Shown here: piece after piece, positions 7,966-15,526 of the stretch
Numbering within the stretch: the first letter of the stretch is position 1
Layout: each line of letters opens with the position of its first letter
Origin: Desulfobacteria bacterium
Lineage (GTDB): Bacteria; Desulfobacterota; Desulfobacteria; Desulfobacterales; C00003060
Reading direction: 5' to 3'
Assembly (NCBI GenBank): GCA_030145035.1
Contig: JAQYWL010000071.1
Location: 1 to 21,372, forward strand
DNA length: 21,372 nucleotides
Notes under the pieces: model-generated
Told to the model about the DNA's origin: nothing
Seen by the model: the letters and a program-made list of their open reading frames with translations, nothing else
Database searches by the model: none
Program-made: the position numbers and the translations under genes

Positions 7966-9819
7966 ATGAGAAAAGAACTCAAAGAAAGACTTGTCCACCT
8001 GCCATCCGCACCAGGCGTTTATCTTATGAAGGATGCCAGGGGACACATCCTGTATGTGGGCAAGGCAAAAGATATGAAAAAGCGTGTCACGTCCTATTTT
8101 AGTAAGGCAGGCCAAAAGGATTTGAAGACGAGTCTGCTGATTGGAAAGATCGCAAGCTTTGATACCATCCTCACCAACACGGAAAAGGAGGCCCTGATCC
8201 TTGAGTCGAATCTAATCAAACGACACCTTCCCCGCTACAACGTAATCCTCAAAGATGACAAGCGCTATCCATGCCTGCGGCTTGATATGAAGAGTACTTA
8301 TCCCAACCTGACTGTTGTCCGAAAGATCGAAAAGGACGGGGCCCTATATTTTGGCCCTTTTCCCTCTGCCGGTGCTGTGCGACAGACCCTGAAAGTGATC
8401 CATAGCACCTTTAAAATCCGCAAGTGCAAGAGCAGGACCCCCAAGCGCCGAGAACGACCCTGCCTGAACTACCAGATGGGGCTTTGTTTGGGTCCGTGCA
8501 GCCGGCCCATAGCCCCGGAGGTCTACCAGGCGGTGGTTGAAGAGGTTATTATGTTTTTGAAAGGAAGGATGCCGGAGCTGATCAAGAATGTGAGGAAACA
8601 GATGGCGTCTGCTGCGGCCCAAGAGGATTTTGAGGTAGCTGCAGCCCATAGGGACAGGCTATTTGCCCTCGAAAGGACCCTGGAAAAACAGGTGGCCACC
8701 ACCACCGATTTCAAAGACCGTGACGTGCTGGGGATCGACCGACAGGGCAGGGCGGCCCTTATGATGGTGCTATTTATCAGGGGCGGGTTTTTGCTGGGAA
8801 ACCGGCCATTCTATCTCTCAGAGACCGTGGTCTCTGATATCGAGATGATCACCTCCTTTGTAAAGCAGTACTATGAAGAAGCTCCCTTTGTTCCGGAAGA
8901 GGTCCTGGTGCCCACTCCACCCGAAGATCAAGGCATCCTTGAGGAGTGGCTGAGCGATCTTAAAGGCGAAAAGGTTCGGATCATGGTGCCTCAAAGGGGT
9001 GAGAAGGCCAGGCTTGTTCGAATGGCGGATCAAAATGCTGCAAAGGGCTTGAAGGAACAGCTTGATGCTGCCATGGCCGAACAGGAGCTTCTGGATCGGG
9101 TTCAAAGACGGCTGGCCTTGGAGCGACGTCCTGAGCGCATAGAATGCTTTGACCTTTCGCACCTGGGCGGTAGTGAGGGGGTAGGAAGCATGGTGGTCTT
9201 TGAAAGGGGAAGACCCTCTCGAGCGGCATATCGGAAATATCGCATCAAATTTGCACCAGGCAGGGATGACTACGCAATGCTAAGAGAGGTTCTTGCGCGA
9301 CGCTACAAAAAGGTGGATACCCTCCGGAGCGTAGGCCCGTGCCCCTACGGGACGGAGGCCGGACAAGCCCTGCCGGATCTGCTCATGGTGGACGGGGGAA
9401 AAGGACAGCTCAACATGGCTATTGCGGTGCTCAAGGCTTTGAAGCTTTATGGTTCATTCGATCTGATCGGGATTGCCAAAAAAGACCCCGAGCGTGGTGA
9501 GACCGAAGACAAGATATATAAACCAGGACGAAAGAACCCTGTAAATCTTAAAAAGGATACAGATGTGCTTCTGTTTCTGCAAAGGATCAGGGATGAGGCC
9601 CATCGGGCGGTCATAACCTATCATCGCAAGCGCCGCGTGATGACCTGTCGCCGGTCGGTCCTGGAAGAGATCCCCGGGATCGGAGAGAGGCGCAGAATGC
9701 GCCTCCTGAAGCATTTTGGTAGCCTGAAACGGATCAAAGCCGCCCCTGTTGAAGAACTTGCTGCCGTTCCAGGCATGACCCGCCAGACAGCCCATGCGGT
9801 TTTTGAGGCGTTGAAATAA
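7966..9819 (+). CDS. uvrC: Excinuclease ABC subunit C
   Basis: UvrC (617 aa) makes the dual incisions in nucleotide excision repair together with UvrA and UvrB. Domains in order: GIY-YIG nuclease (PGVYLMKDARGHILYVGKAKDMKKRVTSYF, residues about 15-45); a Cys-rich region (CLNYQMGLCLGPC); a UVR UvrB-interaction helix around AQEDFEVAAAHRDRLFALE; the RNase H-like endonuclease domain (IECFDLSHLGG, RDDYAMLREVLARRY, PDLLMVDGGKGQLN); and C-terminal tandem helix-hairpin-helix (EEIPGIGERRRMRLLKHFGS and AAVPGMTRQTAHAV). Between ARRYKK and PDLLMVDGG there are about a dozen extra residues, encoded by a palindrome (9321-9358). The ATG at 7966 follows a good promoter. It is a single-gene unit ending in several hairpins. 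Confidence 0.96.
   Translation: MRKELKERLVHLPSAPGVYLMKDARGHILYVGKAKDMKKRVTSYFSKAGQKDLKTSLLIGKIASFDTILTNTEKEALILESNLIKRHLPRYNVILKDDKRYPCLRLDMKSTYPNLTVVRKIEKDGALYFGPFPSAGAVRQTLKVIHSTFKIRKCKSRTPKRRERPCLNYQMGLCLGPCSRPIAPEVYQAVVEEVIMFLKGRMPELIKNVRKQMASAAAQEDFEVAAAHRDRLFALERTLEKQVATTTDFKDRDVLGIDRQGRAALMMVLFIRGGFLLGNRPFYLSETVVSDIEMITSFVKQYYEEAPFVPEEVLVPTPPEDQGILEEWLSDLKGEKVRIMVPQRGEKARLVRMADQNAAKGLKEQLDAAMAEQELLDRVQRRLALERRPERIECFDLSHLGGSEGVGSMVVFERGRPSRAAYRKYRIKFAPGRDDYAMLREVLARRYKKVDTLRSVGPCPYGTEAGQALPDLLMVDGGKGQLNMAIAVLKALKLYGSFDLIGIAKKDPERGETEDKIYKPGRKNPVNLKKDTDVLLFLQRIRDEAHRAVITYHRKRRVMTCRRSVLEEIPGIGERRRMRLLKHFGSLKRIKAAPVEELAAVPGMTRQTAHAVFEALK
9321..9358. repeat. Palindromic unit inside uvrC
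   Basis: CCTCCG (9321-9326) pairs with CGGAGG (9353-9358). After a 3x3 internal loop, CGTAGG (9330-9335) pairs with CCTACG (9344-9349) around an 8-nt loop. It encodes LRSVGPCPYGTEA, in a linker that is short in typical UvrC proteins. Confidence 0.6.
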
Positions 9820-9823
9820 GGGA

Positions 9824-9879
9824 CTCAGGGGCCTCTCGCCCGCTCCCTTGGGTCGCTAGAGCCCACAGAGGCCGCTGAG
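9824..9879. terminator. Hairpin after uvrC
   Basis: CTCAGGGGCCTCT (9824-9836) pairs with AGAGGCCGCTGAG (9867-9879), 12 of 13 positions. It begins 4 nt after the uvrC stop codon. No U-tract follows, so intrinsic termination is uncertain. Confidence 0.45.
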
Positions 9880-9890
9880 ATGTGAATTTC

Positions 9891-9926
9891 TTGGCCTGAT
9901 TTTTTGAGTGGGAAAAATCAGGCCAA
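9891..9926. terminator. Perfect 14-bp hairpin between convergent genes
   Basis: TTGGCCTGATTTTT (9891-9904) and AAAAATCAGGCCAA (9913-9926) form a perfect stem with an 8-nt loop. The T/A tracts are inside the stem on both strands, compatible with a bidirectional terminator between uvrC and the convergent transporter gene. Confidence 0.5.
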
Positions 9927-9993
9927 ACAATCAGCCCCTGGCTGGGCATTTGAAGCCGGATAGTGGCGTGTTTGACCAACACTGCGGAAATAT

Positions 9994-10047
9994 CACGCAA
10001 TAGCGTGGCAGTTTAAGCTGAATTGCCCTCTCAGCAATTCAGCTTAA
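9994..10047. repeat. Two further hairpins between uvrC and the EamA gene
   Basis: CACGC-AATA-GCGTG (9994-10007) is followed by a perfect 13-bp stem, TTAAGCTGAATTG (10013-10025) with CAATTCAGCTTAA (10035-10047), loop 9 nt. With the two hairpins upstream this makes four successive fold-backs in one convergent gap. Confidence 0.7.
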
Positions 10048-10111
10048 CAAACTCTGAGCCTCTGTGCGCTCTGTGAGAGACAAAAGCACCGGTGACCACG
10101 AAATAATCAGG

Positions 10112-10984
10112 TTACGCAAGATACAGAACAACCACACCCGATAACATGACGCTGGTGCCCAGAAGCCTGAGCCTGATGCGCTCTTCCTTGAATATCAAAC
10201 CGCCGTATAGAACGCTGAAGATCAGGCTGGTCCTTTTGACAGCGATCATGTAGGAAACCGGGGCAAGTTTTATGGCATGGAAGTGGGCTATTGTGGCCAG
10301 TGCCGTCACCAATCCTCCCAGCAAGAGCCAAATCGAATTTCGTCCTTTCAAGTTGACCGTTGCCGCACGTCGCTTGATGCGCCAGCCTGCAATAGCCAGC
10401 ATAGGGACGGACACTGATAGTGTGTAGAAAATCCCGAAGAATACAGGATCAGAAAGCTGGACGCCCTTTTTTCCCAGAGTGGATGTCAGGCTCCAGATAA
10501 GGGCTACCATAAGCATACGCCGGGAGCCGGGAGACTTGAAGATTGCCTTGAAGGGGGCAAGGGGATGATGGACAAAACGTTCGATGTTCAACACGTAGGC
10601 ACCAACCGTGACCATGAGTATACCAAGGAGGCCCTGAAAGGATATTGTTTCTTGCAACAGGAGGGCAGCCGTCAGGATGGCAAAGACGGGTGTAAAACTC
10701 AAATACGGGACGCTAAGGGACAGGGGTGCTATCCTGATCGCACTGAGATATATGTAATAGGCAAGAATCTCAAAGGGAATGGCGACACCCACAACAAGTA
10801 TCAGATCCTGACTTATGGGGAACGAATCCCTCCCTATCAGGAGGGGCACCAGGAAGGGGAGTGAAAGCAGTACCATAGCGCAGCCTATCGTCCATTCGTC
10901 ATTGTCCCGCATCAAGAGCTTTGAGAGGACCTCGCTTGTGGACATGAAATACGCGCAGGCCAAAGATAGAACAAACCAGTTCAT
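10112..10984 (-). CDS. EamA/DMT-superfamily transporter
   Basis: An integral membrane protein of 290 aa with the two-fold repeat of the drug/metabolite transporter (EamA) family: two halves of about five hydrophobic helices each. Examples are MVLLSLPFLVPLLIG, LILVVGVAIPFEILAYYIYL and LQGLLGILMVTVGAYVLNIE-like closing helices in the first half, then WLLLGGLVTALATIAHFHAI and LLGTSVMLSGVVVLYLA in the second. The motif LSVPYLSFTPVFAILTAALLLQE is typical at the end of helix 3 to helix 4. The substrate cannot be inferred; family members export small metabolites or amino acids. ATG 10984 lacks a clear Shine-Dalgarno. The gene is monocistronic, convergent with uvrC and backed by a tandem-repeat fold-back. 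Confidence 0.85.
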   Translation of the reverse strand: MNWFVLSLACAYFMSTSEVLSKLLMRDNDEWTIGCAMVLLSLPFLVPLLIGRDSFPISQDLILVVGVAIPFEILAYYIYLSAIRIAPLSLSVPYLSFTPVFAILTAALLLQETISFQGLLGILMVTVGAYVLNIERFVHHPLAPFKAIFKSPGSRRMLMVALIWSLTSTLGKKGVQLSDPVFFGIFYTLSVSVPMLAIAGWRIKRRAATVNLKGRNSIWLLLGGLVTALATIAHFHAIKLAPVSYMIAVKRTSLIFSVLYGGLIFKEERIRLRLLGTSVMLSGVVVLYLA

Positions 10985-11006
10985 AATTCGTTTATTATTT
11001 CAAAAT

Positions 11007-11207
11007 GTTGAAGTGCCTAAAGTGAACTAAAGTGAACTAAAGTGCCTAAAGTTAAAGGGATTGAAGGATTGAGGGATTGAGGGATTAACGAATTAAAATC
11101 AGACAAGATTCCTTCAATTCCTAAATTCACAATTCCTGAATTGTTAATGATTGCATTCAACTTTAGCTCACTTTAGCTCACTTTAGCTCACTTTAGCTCA
11201 CTTTTTG
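11007..11207. repeat. Nested fold-back of 10-bp tandem repeats (locus d)
   Basis: The left arm has four 10-mers (11011-11050, variants AGTGAACTAA and AGTGCCTAAA). The right arm has four exact CTTTAGCTCA 10-mers (11161-11200), complementary to the left. Inside lies a second pair of arms: GGGATTGA-type words with period 8 (11058-11095) against AATTCCT-type words (11107-11145). This is the clearest example of the architecture in the window. Confidence 0.85.
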
Positions 11208-11226
11208 TTGAACATGGCAAAAGATT

Positions 11227-11260
11227 TTCTGCCAGAAAAAACACGAATTTCGCAACTAAG
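11227..11260 (+). repeat. TTCTGCC-GAAAAAACA motif, copy 1
   Basis: The stretch TTCTGCCAGAAAAAACA ... CAACTAA is shared with 19586-19619 at roughly three quarters identity. In both places it follows a tandem-repeat arm by 10-20 bp. Confidence 0.5.
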
Positions 11261-11404
11261 AATCTAACACAGCCAGGGAAGCAAGGGAATAGAGTATGAG
11301 GCATGGATCAGGGCAGGTAGGTCAAACAAACTTTACCACGAATGGGAAATAGCCTGTATCTTGCAGGCCTTGACGCAAGGCAGGGGTGGACTGTCGCTGC
11401 CCGG

Positions 11405-11800
11405 CTAGGAGGCTGATAGCGTCTTGTCGTAGGTACCTTTCTCAGAAGGTACTGTATGAGAAACAAGGTTCTTCACAGCGTCTAGAAGGGTTTGGATCCC
11501 AAAAGGTTTCGGGATGACCCAGTCAAATTCGTCACCGTCCAAAAGCCAGGGCGTCCCCGAAATGCCTATAATTGGTGTGAAGGATCTGTGAGAGTTGCGA
11601 ATGTGTCGAGCCACGTCATACCCGTCAATACCAGGCATCCGGATGTCCGTTATGACTAAATCAAAGAGCCCGGTATCAAACATTCGAATGCCTTCGTGAC
11701 CTCCGGGCGCAATCTGGGCATGGTAACCAAAACGGGACAAAAGCTTTTGAAGCACGTCCGAAACGATCTGTTGATCATCTACAATTAGAATACTGTACAT
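11405..11800 (-). CDS. Stand-alone response-regulator receiver protein
   Basis: A single receiver (REC) domain of 131 aa with no output domain. Acidic residues D8-D9 (ILIVDDQ), the phospho-acceptor D52 (VITDIRMPGIDGYD), a switch serine (GISGT, about 81) and K98 (PKPF) are all present, so it should be phosphorylatable. Such CheY/Spo0F-like proteins relay phosphate or switch a partner protein. No histidine kinase is adjacent. The nearest signalling gene is the EAL protein about 850 bp upstream on the same strand; a link is only speculative. The start ATG 11800 has AAAGG 7 nt upstream. A strong sigma70-like promoter lies about 80 bp upstream. The C-terminal tail after residue 115 (VPSEKGTYDKTLSAS) is unstructured. 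Confidence 0.9.
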   Translation of the reverse strand: MYSILIVDDQQIVSDVLQKLLSRFGYHAQIAPGGHEGIRMFDTGLFDLVITDIRMPGIDGYDVARHIRNSHRSFTPIIGISGTPWLLDGDEFDWVIPKPFGIQTLLDAVKNLVSHTVPSEKGTYDKTLSAS

Positions 11801-11879
11801 AGCTCAACCTTTCAGATATACAGAGAATTATTTTGATCCCAGGGACAAAACAAACCCCACACCCTTAATCTCAAGATAA

Positions 11880-11907
11880 ATAATACACGCTTTTTTTAAC
11901 ATGTCAA
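11880..11907 (-). promoter_or_regulatory. Sigma70-type promoter for the receiver gene
   Basis: On the minus strand TTGACA (11907-11902), a 16-bp spacer rich in A, then TATTAT (11885-11880). It predicts a leader of about 70 nt before the ATG at 11800. The surrounding 11870-12160 is AT-rich, as expected for a promoter region. Confidence 0.6.
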
Positions 11908-12341
11908 CAAAATATTGTATAATTTATTAAGAGAAGCCACTATATATAGTATTTCCCCTTTGTAAACTTTGCAATTTCCCATAAAAATCAATCCGCAACT
12001 AATAGAATATCGATTGGTTTCTGTCAAATAGGATGACGGGTAATTACGGTACTCTTGTGAACAAATTATCAACAACTGATAATGCCTTGATATCAAAAAA
12101 CATATGAGATAGCTGCGCCGAAAACGCTTGCAAATCGACATTTTTGTGCCAGTCTGTTTTTTGTTAAGCATTTCAGACAAATTGCCCTTGTCGCCTGATT
12201 ATGAACGATCTTGTTTACTTTCCAAAACCTCTCATTTTCTTTTATTTTCTTCCATTTTCAAAAATACTTCCTCCGTTATTTGGGGTCACAGGACACAAAG
12301 AAGGCTGAAGGAAGCGCAGAAAATTCTTTGCCATGAAGGAC

Positions 12342-12419
12342 GAAAGCTGAAAGCTAAAAGGAAGAGAAGCTAAGGGTGTATAAGATCCGATTCTTGCGGG
12401 GCGGGCTTTTAGCTTCTCC
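12342..12419. repeat. Fold-back of AAAGCT words (locus h)
   Basis: The left side has GAAAGCTGAAAGCTAAAAGG and GAGAAGCTAA (12364-12373). The right side has CTTTTAGCTTCTC, with TTAGCTTCTC (12409-12418) exactly complementary to GAGAAGCTAA. Confidence 0.55.
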
Positions 12420-12439
12420 GGCTTGTCCGGGTTGGGTGC
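12417..12439. repeat. CCGGCTTGTCCGGGTT repeat, copy 1
   Basis: TCCGGCTTGTCCGGGTT (12417-12433) is the exact reverse complement of 19459-19475. Extending to 23 bp adds a single mismatch. The core has internal dyad character (CCGG...CCGG). Confidence 0.75.
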
Positions 12440-12462
12440 TAGCGGGATGAGGTGGGTTAAGT

Positions 12463-12605
12463 AGTTTCCATCCAGAAATGGCCCTTTTCCGCAATCTCGG
12501 CGTCAATCTGCGGGATTGCTTGTGCGACGTACCAATGTACGTCTCCGCGCAATCCCTTGAGTTCCTTGACCTTGCGAAAAAGTACTCATTTCTGAATTGG
12601 AAACT
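12463..12605. mobile_element. MITE-like 143-bp imperfect palindrome
   Basis: Nearly the whole segment folds on itself. AGTTTCC (12463) pairs with GGAAACT (12599-12605), CAGAAATG with CATTTCTG, and TTCCGCAA with TTGCGAAA. GGGATTGC (12512-12519) pairs with GCAATCCC (12549-12556), and GACGTAC with GTACGTC around the centre. There is no transposase inside. A non-autonomous element or a structured RNA are both possible. Confidence 0.6.
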
Positions 12606-12648
12606 GACGTTAGTGCCCGCCATTCAAAGATTTATTTATGGATGGGCA

Positions 12649-13992
12649 CTAAGTAATAATATGCTTTCTGATTTCTGGAAACGGTTCGCTTGGATACGCA
12701 AAAACAAACCCCTGACCCAAATCTATGTCCATCTCCAACAAAGTCCTTAACTCGCCTTTGGTTTCAATTCCCTCAGCTATCATACTGACGCCAGTTTCCT
12801 GGCCGAATCTTTTTAGGGCTTTTACCAGTTGTTGTTTTACATTGTCCGAGTCGATGTCCCGAATTAGGGACATATCAAGCTTTATGAAGTCGGGTTTTAG
12901 CTCGATTATGGATTGAAGGGTTGCATAACCTGCTCCTGCATCGTCGATTGCTATTTTAAAGCCTAAAGCTCGGAAATATTCAAGCGCACTTCTAAAGACT
13001 GAAAAAGCCATTATGGCTGAACGCTCTGTAATCTCTAAGACGATACGATCGGGAGTCAAGGAGGAATCGAGCAATAGGGTAGAGGCTGCTATTTGTCTTA
13101 GTTCGGGGTCGTTTACCGAATCGGGCTCAACATTCAAAAAAAGCATGTGTTCCGGCTTCATACTGGACGCGGTGGTTAAAGCCTTTTTTCTGCACAGCCG
13201 CTCAAGCTCGATAAGCAAATCACTTTCATAGGCTACTTTGAACAGTTTATCAGGTCTTTCGAATTCCCCCTGGCCTGGTCCCCTGCTTAAGGCTTCGAAT
13301 CCTATGATCTCATATTCCGGAAGTCTAACTATGGGGTGAAAGAGGGTGTAGATCTCCTCCTCCTCAATTATCTTTTTGAGTTGCTCCAGTCTTTTTTTAG
13401 CATCTTTATCTCTTTCGGATGCCGAATCTGCGAGCGCCTCCTGCAGGGCGGTGTAAAGCTGGCGTTCGAGGCGGACGTTTTTATCGTAATTGAGGATTGC
13501 ATTTCCCACGTAGCAGCCAAACTTTTGAAATAATGCATAATCGAGGGAGTCGCGAATGGCGCTGGTTATTTTTGAAGTTATCCTTTGTTTGATCCTTAAA
13601 AGGTCCACTTTTTCAAGTTCGGCTTTCTTTCGAGGTGGTGAGAGCAGGATGGCAAAGGTGTTGCCGCTTATCATAAGCTGGGATACAAGATCGGCCTCTC
13701 TTAGTGATCCTCCAAGTAGTGACTCAAGGATATCGGCCACCATTTTCATTACTTTGTCAAACGTTTTATAGCCGTAAATCTCTTCGATTTTGCTGTACTT
13801 AACTACGTCTATGCAGAGTAAGCCGACCTGGTTGTGACCTTCCAGCATACTTTCAATCTCACCAAAAAGCAGGGGAATAGTTGGAAGACCCGTGACTCTA
13901 TCGTAAAGCAGCTCCTCCAGGCCCTTTTTTCCCCTTGCGAGTTGGTTTAGCTCAATCCATGATTCCAAAGTGGAAGAACTATTTTGTTTCAT
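12649..13992 (-). CDS. EAL-domain c-di-GMP phosphodiesterase with degenerate GGDEF
   Basis: A protein of 447 aa with an N-terminal GGDEF-like domain (about 30-185, starting LLYDRVTGLPTIPLL). Its active-site motif is SGNTF (109-113) instead of GGDEF, so it should not make c-di-GMP. The C-terminal EAL domain (about 205-445) keeps the catalytic set: EAL at 233-235 (GFEALSRGP), the Asn of MLFLNVEP, ITER, IDDAGAGYA, KLDMSLI, AEGIE and GQGF. Hydrolysis of c-di-GMP to pGpG is therefore likely. There are no membrane segments or sensory domain, so it is probably cytoplasmic, with the GGDEF domain perhaps sensing GTP or regulating the EAL domain. ATG 13992 has GGGAG 7 nt upstream. The stop codon overlaps the TTAGTGCCC/GGGCACTAA inverted repeat. 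Confidence 0.93.
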   Translation of the reverse strand: MKQNSSSTLESWIELNQLARGKKGLEELLYDRVTGLPTIPLLFGEIESMLEGHNQVGLLCIDVVKYSKIEEIYGYKTFDKVMKMVADILESLLGGSLREADLVSQLMISGNTFAILLSPPRKKAELEKVDLLRIKQRITSKITSAIRDSLDYALFQKFGCYVGNAILNYDKNVRLERQLYTALQEALADSASERDKDAKKRLEQLKKIIEEEEIYTLFHPIVRLPEYEIIGFEALSRGPGQGEFERPDKLFKVAYESDLLIELERLCRKKALTTASSMKPEHMLFLNVEPDSVNDPELRQIAASTLLLDSSLTPDRIVLEITERSAIMAFSVFRSALEYFRALGFKIAIDDAGAGYATLQSIIELKPDFIKLDMSLIRDIDSDNVKQQLVKALKRFGQETGVSMIAEGIETKGELRTLLEMDIDLGQGFVFAYPSEPFPEIRKHIIT

Positions 13993-14103
13993 TTCTAACT
14001 CCCGTCTAAGATAAAACTTTTCCCTATCAACATCCTTTTCGGCAATTAAACGTTCGATCTTTAGGCTTTGAGTTTAGTTGATAATTGTTGACAAGAAGCC
14101 CCT

Positions 14104-14511
14104 CTAAAACGCCCCGAGTTGACACGGCCGAATCTTGATCCTCATGGCATCGCATGCAGCACTGACCTTCATCTTGTGGATGCCGAATTGTTTGGCGGTG
14201 TCCCAGGCGGTCTTGCACGGCAAACGATCATTTACCAGACCCGCTAAAATCGCTTTTTCCAGTTCAGGGGTCACAGACGCAGCAGGTTTGACAATGCTTT
14301 TCTTGGGGCGATAGCCAAACAAGCCCAGTTGGCATTTTACCAGCCGGAGTTCCAGCAGATCGGCGGCCCGGCCAACCGCATCCGGCAACACACCAAGCCG
14401 CTTTGCAACATCAAATGCAACCGCGCACGGAAGCTTCCCTTCGGCAGCACGTTTCAATAGCGCATCCTGGAGCACAGGATCTACGACCGCACCCGGTCCA
14501 TTTCGGTTCAC
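14104..14511 (-). CDS. Small protein with internal duplication, function unknown
   Basis: A hypothetical protein of about 135 aa made of two similar halves. Residues about 12-66 contain LQDALLKRAAEGKLPCAVAF and KCQLGLFGY. Residues about 83-135 contain LEKAILAGLVNDRLPCKTAW and PCQLGAF. Both halves share L(x)KAIL..G....LPC..A.D.AK..G then C-Q-L-G-x-F. The helix-rich repeats could be small winged-helix or HTH-like DNA-binding units, but no family was recognised with certainty. The start is uncertain: a GTG at 14511 has no clear ribosome binding site, and the frame stays open for some 45 bp further upstream with no ATG. It sits downstream of the SH3/anchor gene on the same strand, separated by 247 bp containing a fold-back. 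Confidence 0.7.
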   Translation of the reverse strand: MNRNGPGAVVDPVLQDALLKRAAEGKLPCAVAFDVAKRLGVLPDAVGRAADLLELRLVKCQLGLFGYRPKKSIVKPAASVTPELEKAILAGLVNDRLPCKTAWDTAKQFGIHKMKVSAACDAMRIKIRPCQLGAF

Positions 14512-14758
14512 TGAGTTTGTTTGGTCTATTGGGTCAGAAACACAGTAGACAAGGTTTCAATAGGTGTAGGCGTTCACAGGTTCAGAGTTCACCCCCGCCT
14601 GCCAACGCCTGGCTCGCACCCGAACTGCAGTGCTGGCATCTCTGGCAATGGCGGGCAGGGTTCAGGGTTACCTTATGTTTTGTTTGTTCAACGTTATGTA
14701 AAGCTCACTCTGGACTTCGGGGCAAGACCGTTTTACATACCAAAGAAAACCCAACAAA
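14512..14758. repeat. Fold-back-containing gap (locus i)
   Basis: The outer arms GTTTGTTTGGTCTATTGGG (about 14517-14535) and ACCCAACAAACTAG (about 14749-14762) are partly complementary. Inside, CCCCGCCTGCCA pairs imperfectly with TGGCGGGCAGGG. The right arm includes the stop codon of the SH3 gene. No gene is seen. Confidence 0.45.
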
Positions 14759-15481
14759 CTAGTAATATTTTTTCTTCTTCGAGACTGATCCGAAGATCAA
14801 CCCTATGAAGAAGACGCCGGCCCCAGCCAGGAACCACCGCTGCGTTCGTGTGCGCCCGAGGCGCGCATTCTCCTGCCCGAGGCGTTCCACCTCCTTATTC
14901 AGCCCGTTGTTTGCCGTCCGGAGTGTATCACGTTCCCCCACCAACGCCACCACGTCCTTTGATTGATCGACAAGAGTGTCGTACTTCTCGGTAATCTGTT
15001 TTAGCTCCCTGGTCGTGCGGGATATCTCTTTCCTGTTCTCGACGACCGCCTTCTCGAACTCCTTCACCTTTATGGCACGGCTCTGCTTGGCTGCCTCAAG
15101 TTTATCCATTAGCGAGGTCCGGTCCTTTTCGAATTTCTCAACCGTTGCCTCCAGTTGCTTTACGTCCCTTTTCAATGCTGCTATGATTACAGGCTTCGGT
15201 GTCTTGGAACTTATATACTGCTTCAGGACCCATCCCTCCTTGCCCTCGTCCGTCCTGACCTTGAGGTAAAGTTCGTCTTCCTCAAGCACCTCGAGAGGGG
15301 TGTCCGTCTTCAGGGTTCTTATCACCTTATATTCGTTTCCGGGGCCTGCGCGGAGACAAAGAATCAGCAGATCCGACACATATCGCGTGTCTGCACGGGC
15401 AGATCCAAAGGTAACAGGTATAGGGATAAACATTACGAAAACAACGATAAATGTTAGCTTCCTGATTTTTGTGAATCTCAT
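14759..15481 (-). CDS. TIGR04211-like SH3-domain, membrane-anchored envelope protein
   Basis: A protein of about 240 aa with the layout of the TIGR04211 (SH3 and anchor domain) family. An N-terminal signal peptide (MRFTKIRKLTFIVVFVMFIP..., cleavage probably after SARA) is followed by a bacterial SH3 domain (about 30-92: RYVSDLLILCLRAGPGNEYKVIRTL...EGWVLKQYI). A long coiled coil (about 100-210, many heptads of E/K/L) and a C-terminal transmembrane helix (WFLAGAGVFFIGLIFGSV) then lead to a basic tail KKKKYY. It would be anchored in the inner membrane and reach the periplasm, possibly binding peptidoglycan. The start is ATG 15481, because GGAGGA lies 6 nt upstream and the signal peptide begins there; an in-frame upstream extension to 15535 is unlikely. 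Confidence 0.88.
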   Translation of the reverse strand: MRFTKIRKLTFIVVFVMFIPIPVTFGSARADTRYVSDLLILCLRAGPGNEYKVIRTLKTDTPLEVLEEDELYLKVRTDEGKEGWVLKQYISSKTPKPVIIAALKRDVKQLEATVEKFEKDRTSLMDKLEAAKQSRAIKVKEFEKAVVENRKEISRTTRELKQITEKYDTLVDQSKDVVALVGERDTLRTANNGLNKEVERLGQENARLGRTRTQRWFLAGAGVFFIGLIFGSVSKKKKYY

Positions 15482-15526
15482 AATAATTCCTCCGGCCCCA
15501 CTTTCCCCAGGGCACCAATGGACCAA

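Larger units (their letters stand above)
10985..11404. other. Intergenic region with nested fold-back
   Basis: No gene is seen in this 420-bp gap. Positions 11007-11207 are the nested tandem-repeat fold-back. 11227-11260 matches a motif found again at 19586-19619. The remainder is unremarkable. Confidence 0.6.
11908..12648. other. Long gene-free gap between signalling genes
   Basis: About 740 bp without a supported gene. The left part is AT-rich. The right part holds a GCTAAAAG-word fold-back (12342-12419), a TCCGGCTTGTCCGGGTT repeat (12417-12433), a 143-bp imperfect palindrome (12463-12605) and a TTAGTGCCC/GGGCACTAA inverted repeat that reaches the EAL stop codon. Open frames here are low-complexity and have no recognisable domain. 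Confidence 0.6.

Noticed and set aside
9980..10090. tRNA or small RNA gene among the hairpins
   Set aside because: No cloverleaf, T-loop GTTCRA or CCA-type end could be fitted; the stems are independent inverted repeats.
11896..12180. Minus-strand 94-aa open frame upstream of the receiver gene
   Set aside because: It is an AT-rich region with no domain, an unusual residue mix and a promoter for the receiver gene inside it.
12478..12750. Plus-strand frame through the palindrome
   Set aside because: It is created by the inverted repeat and runs antisense into the EAL gene; no protein features.
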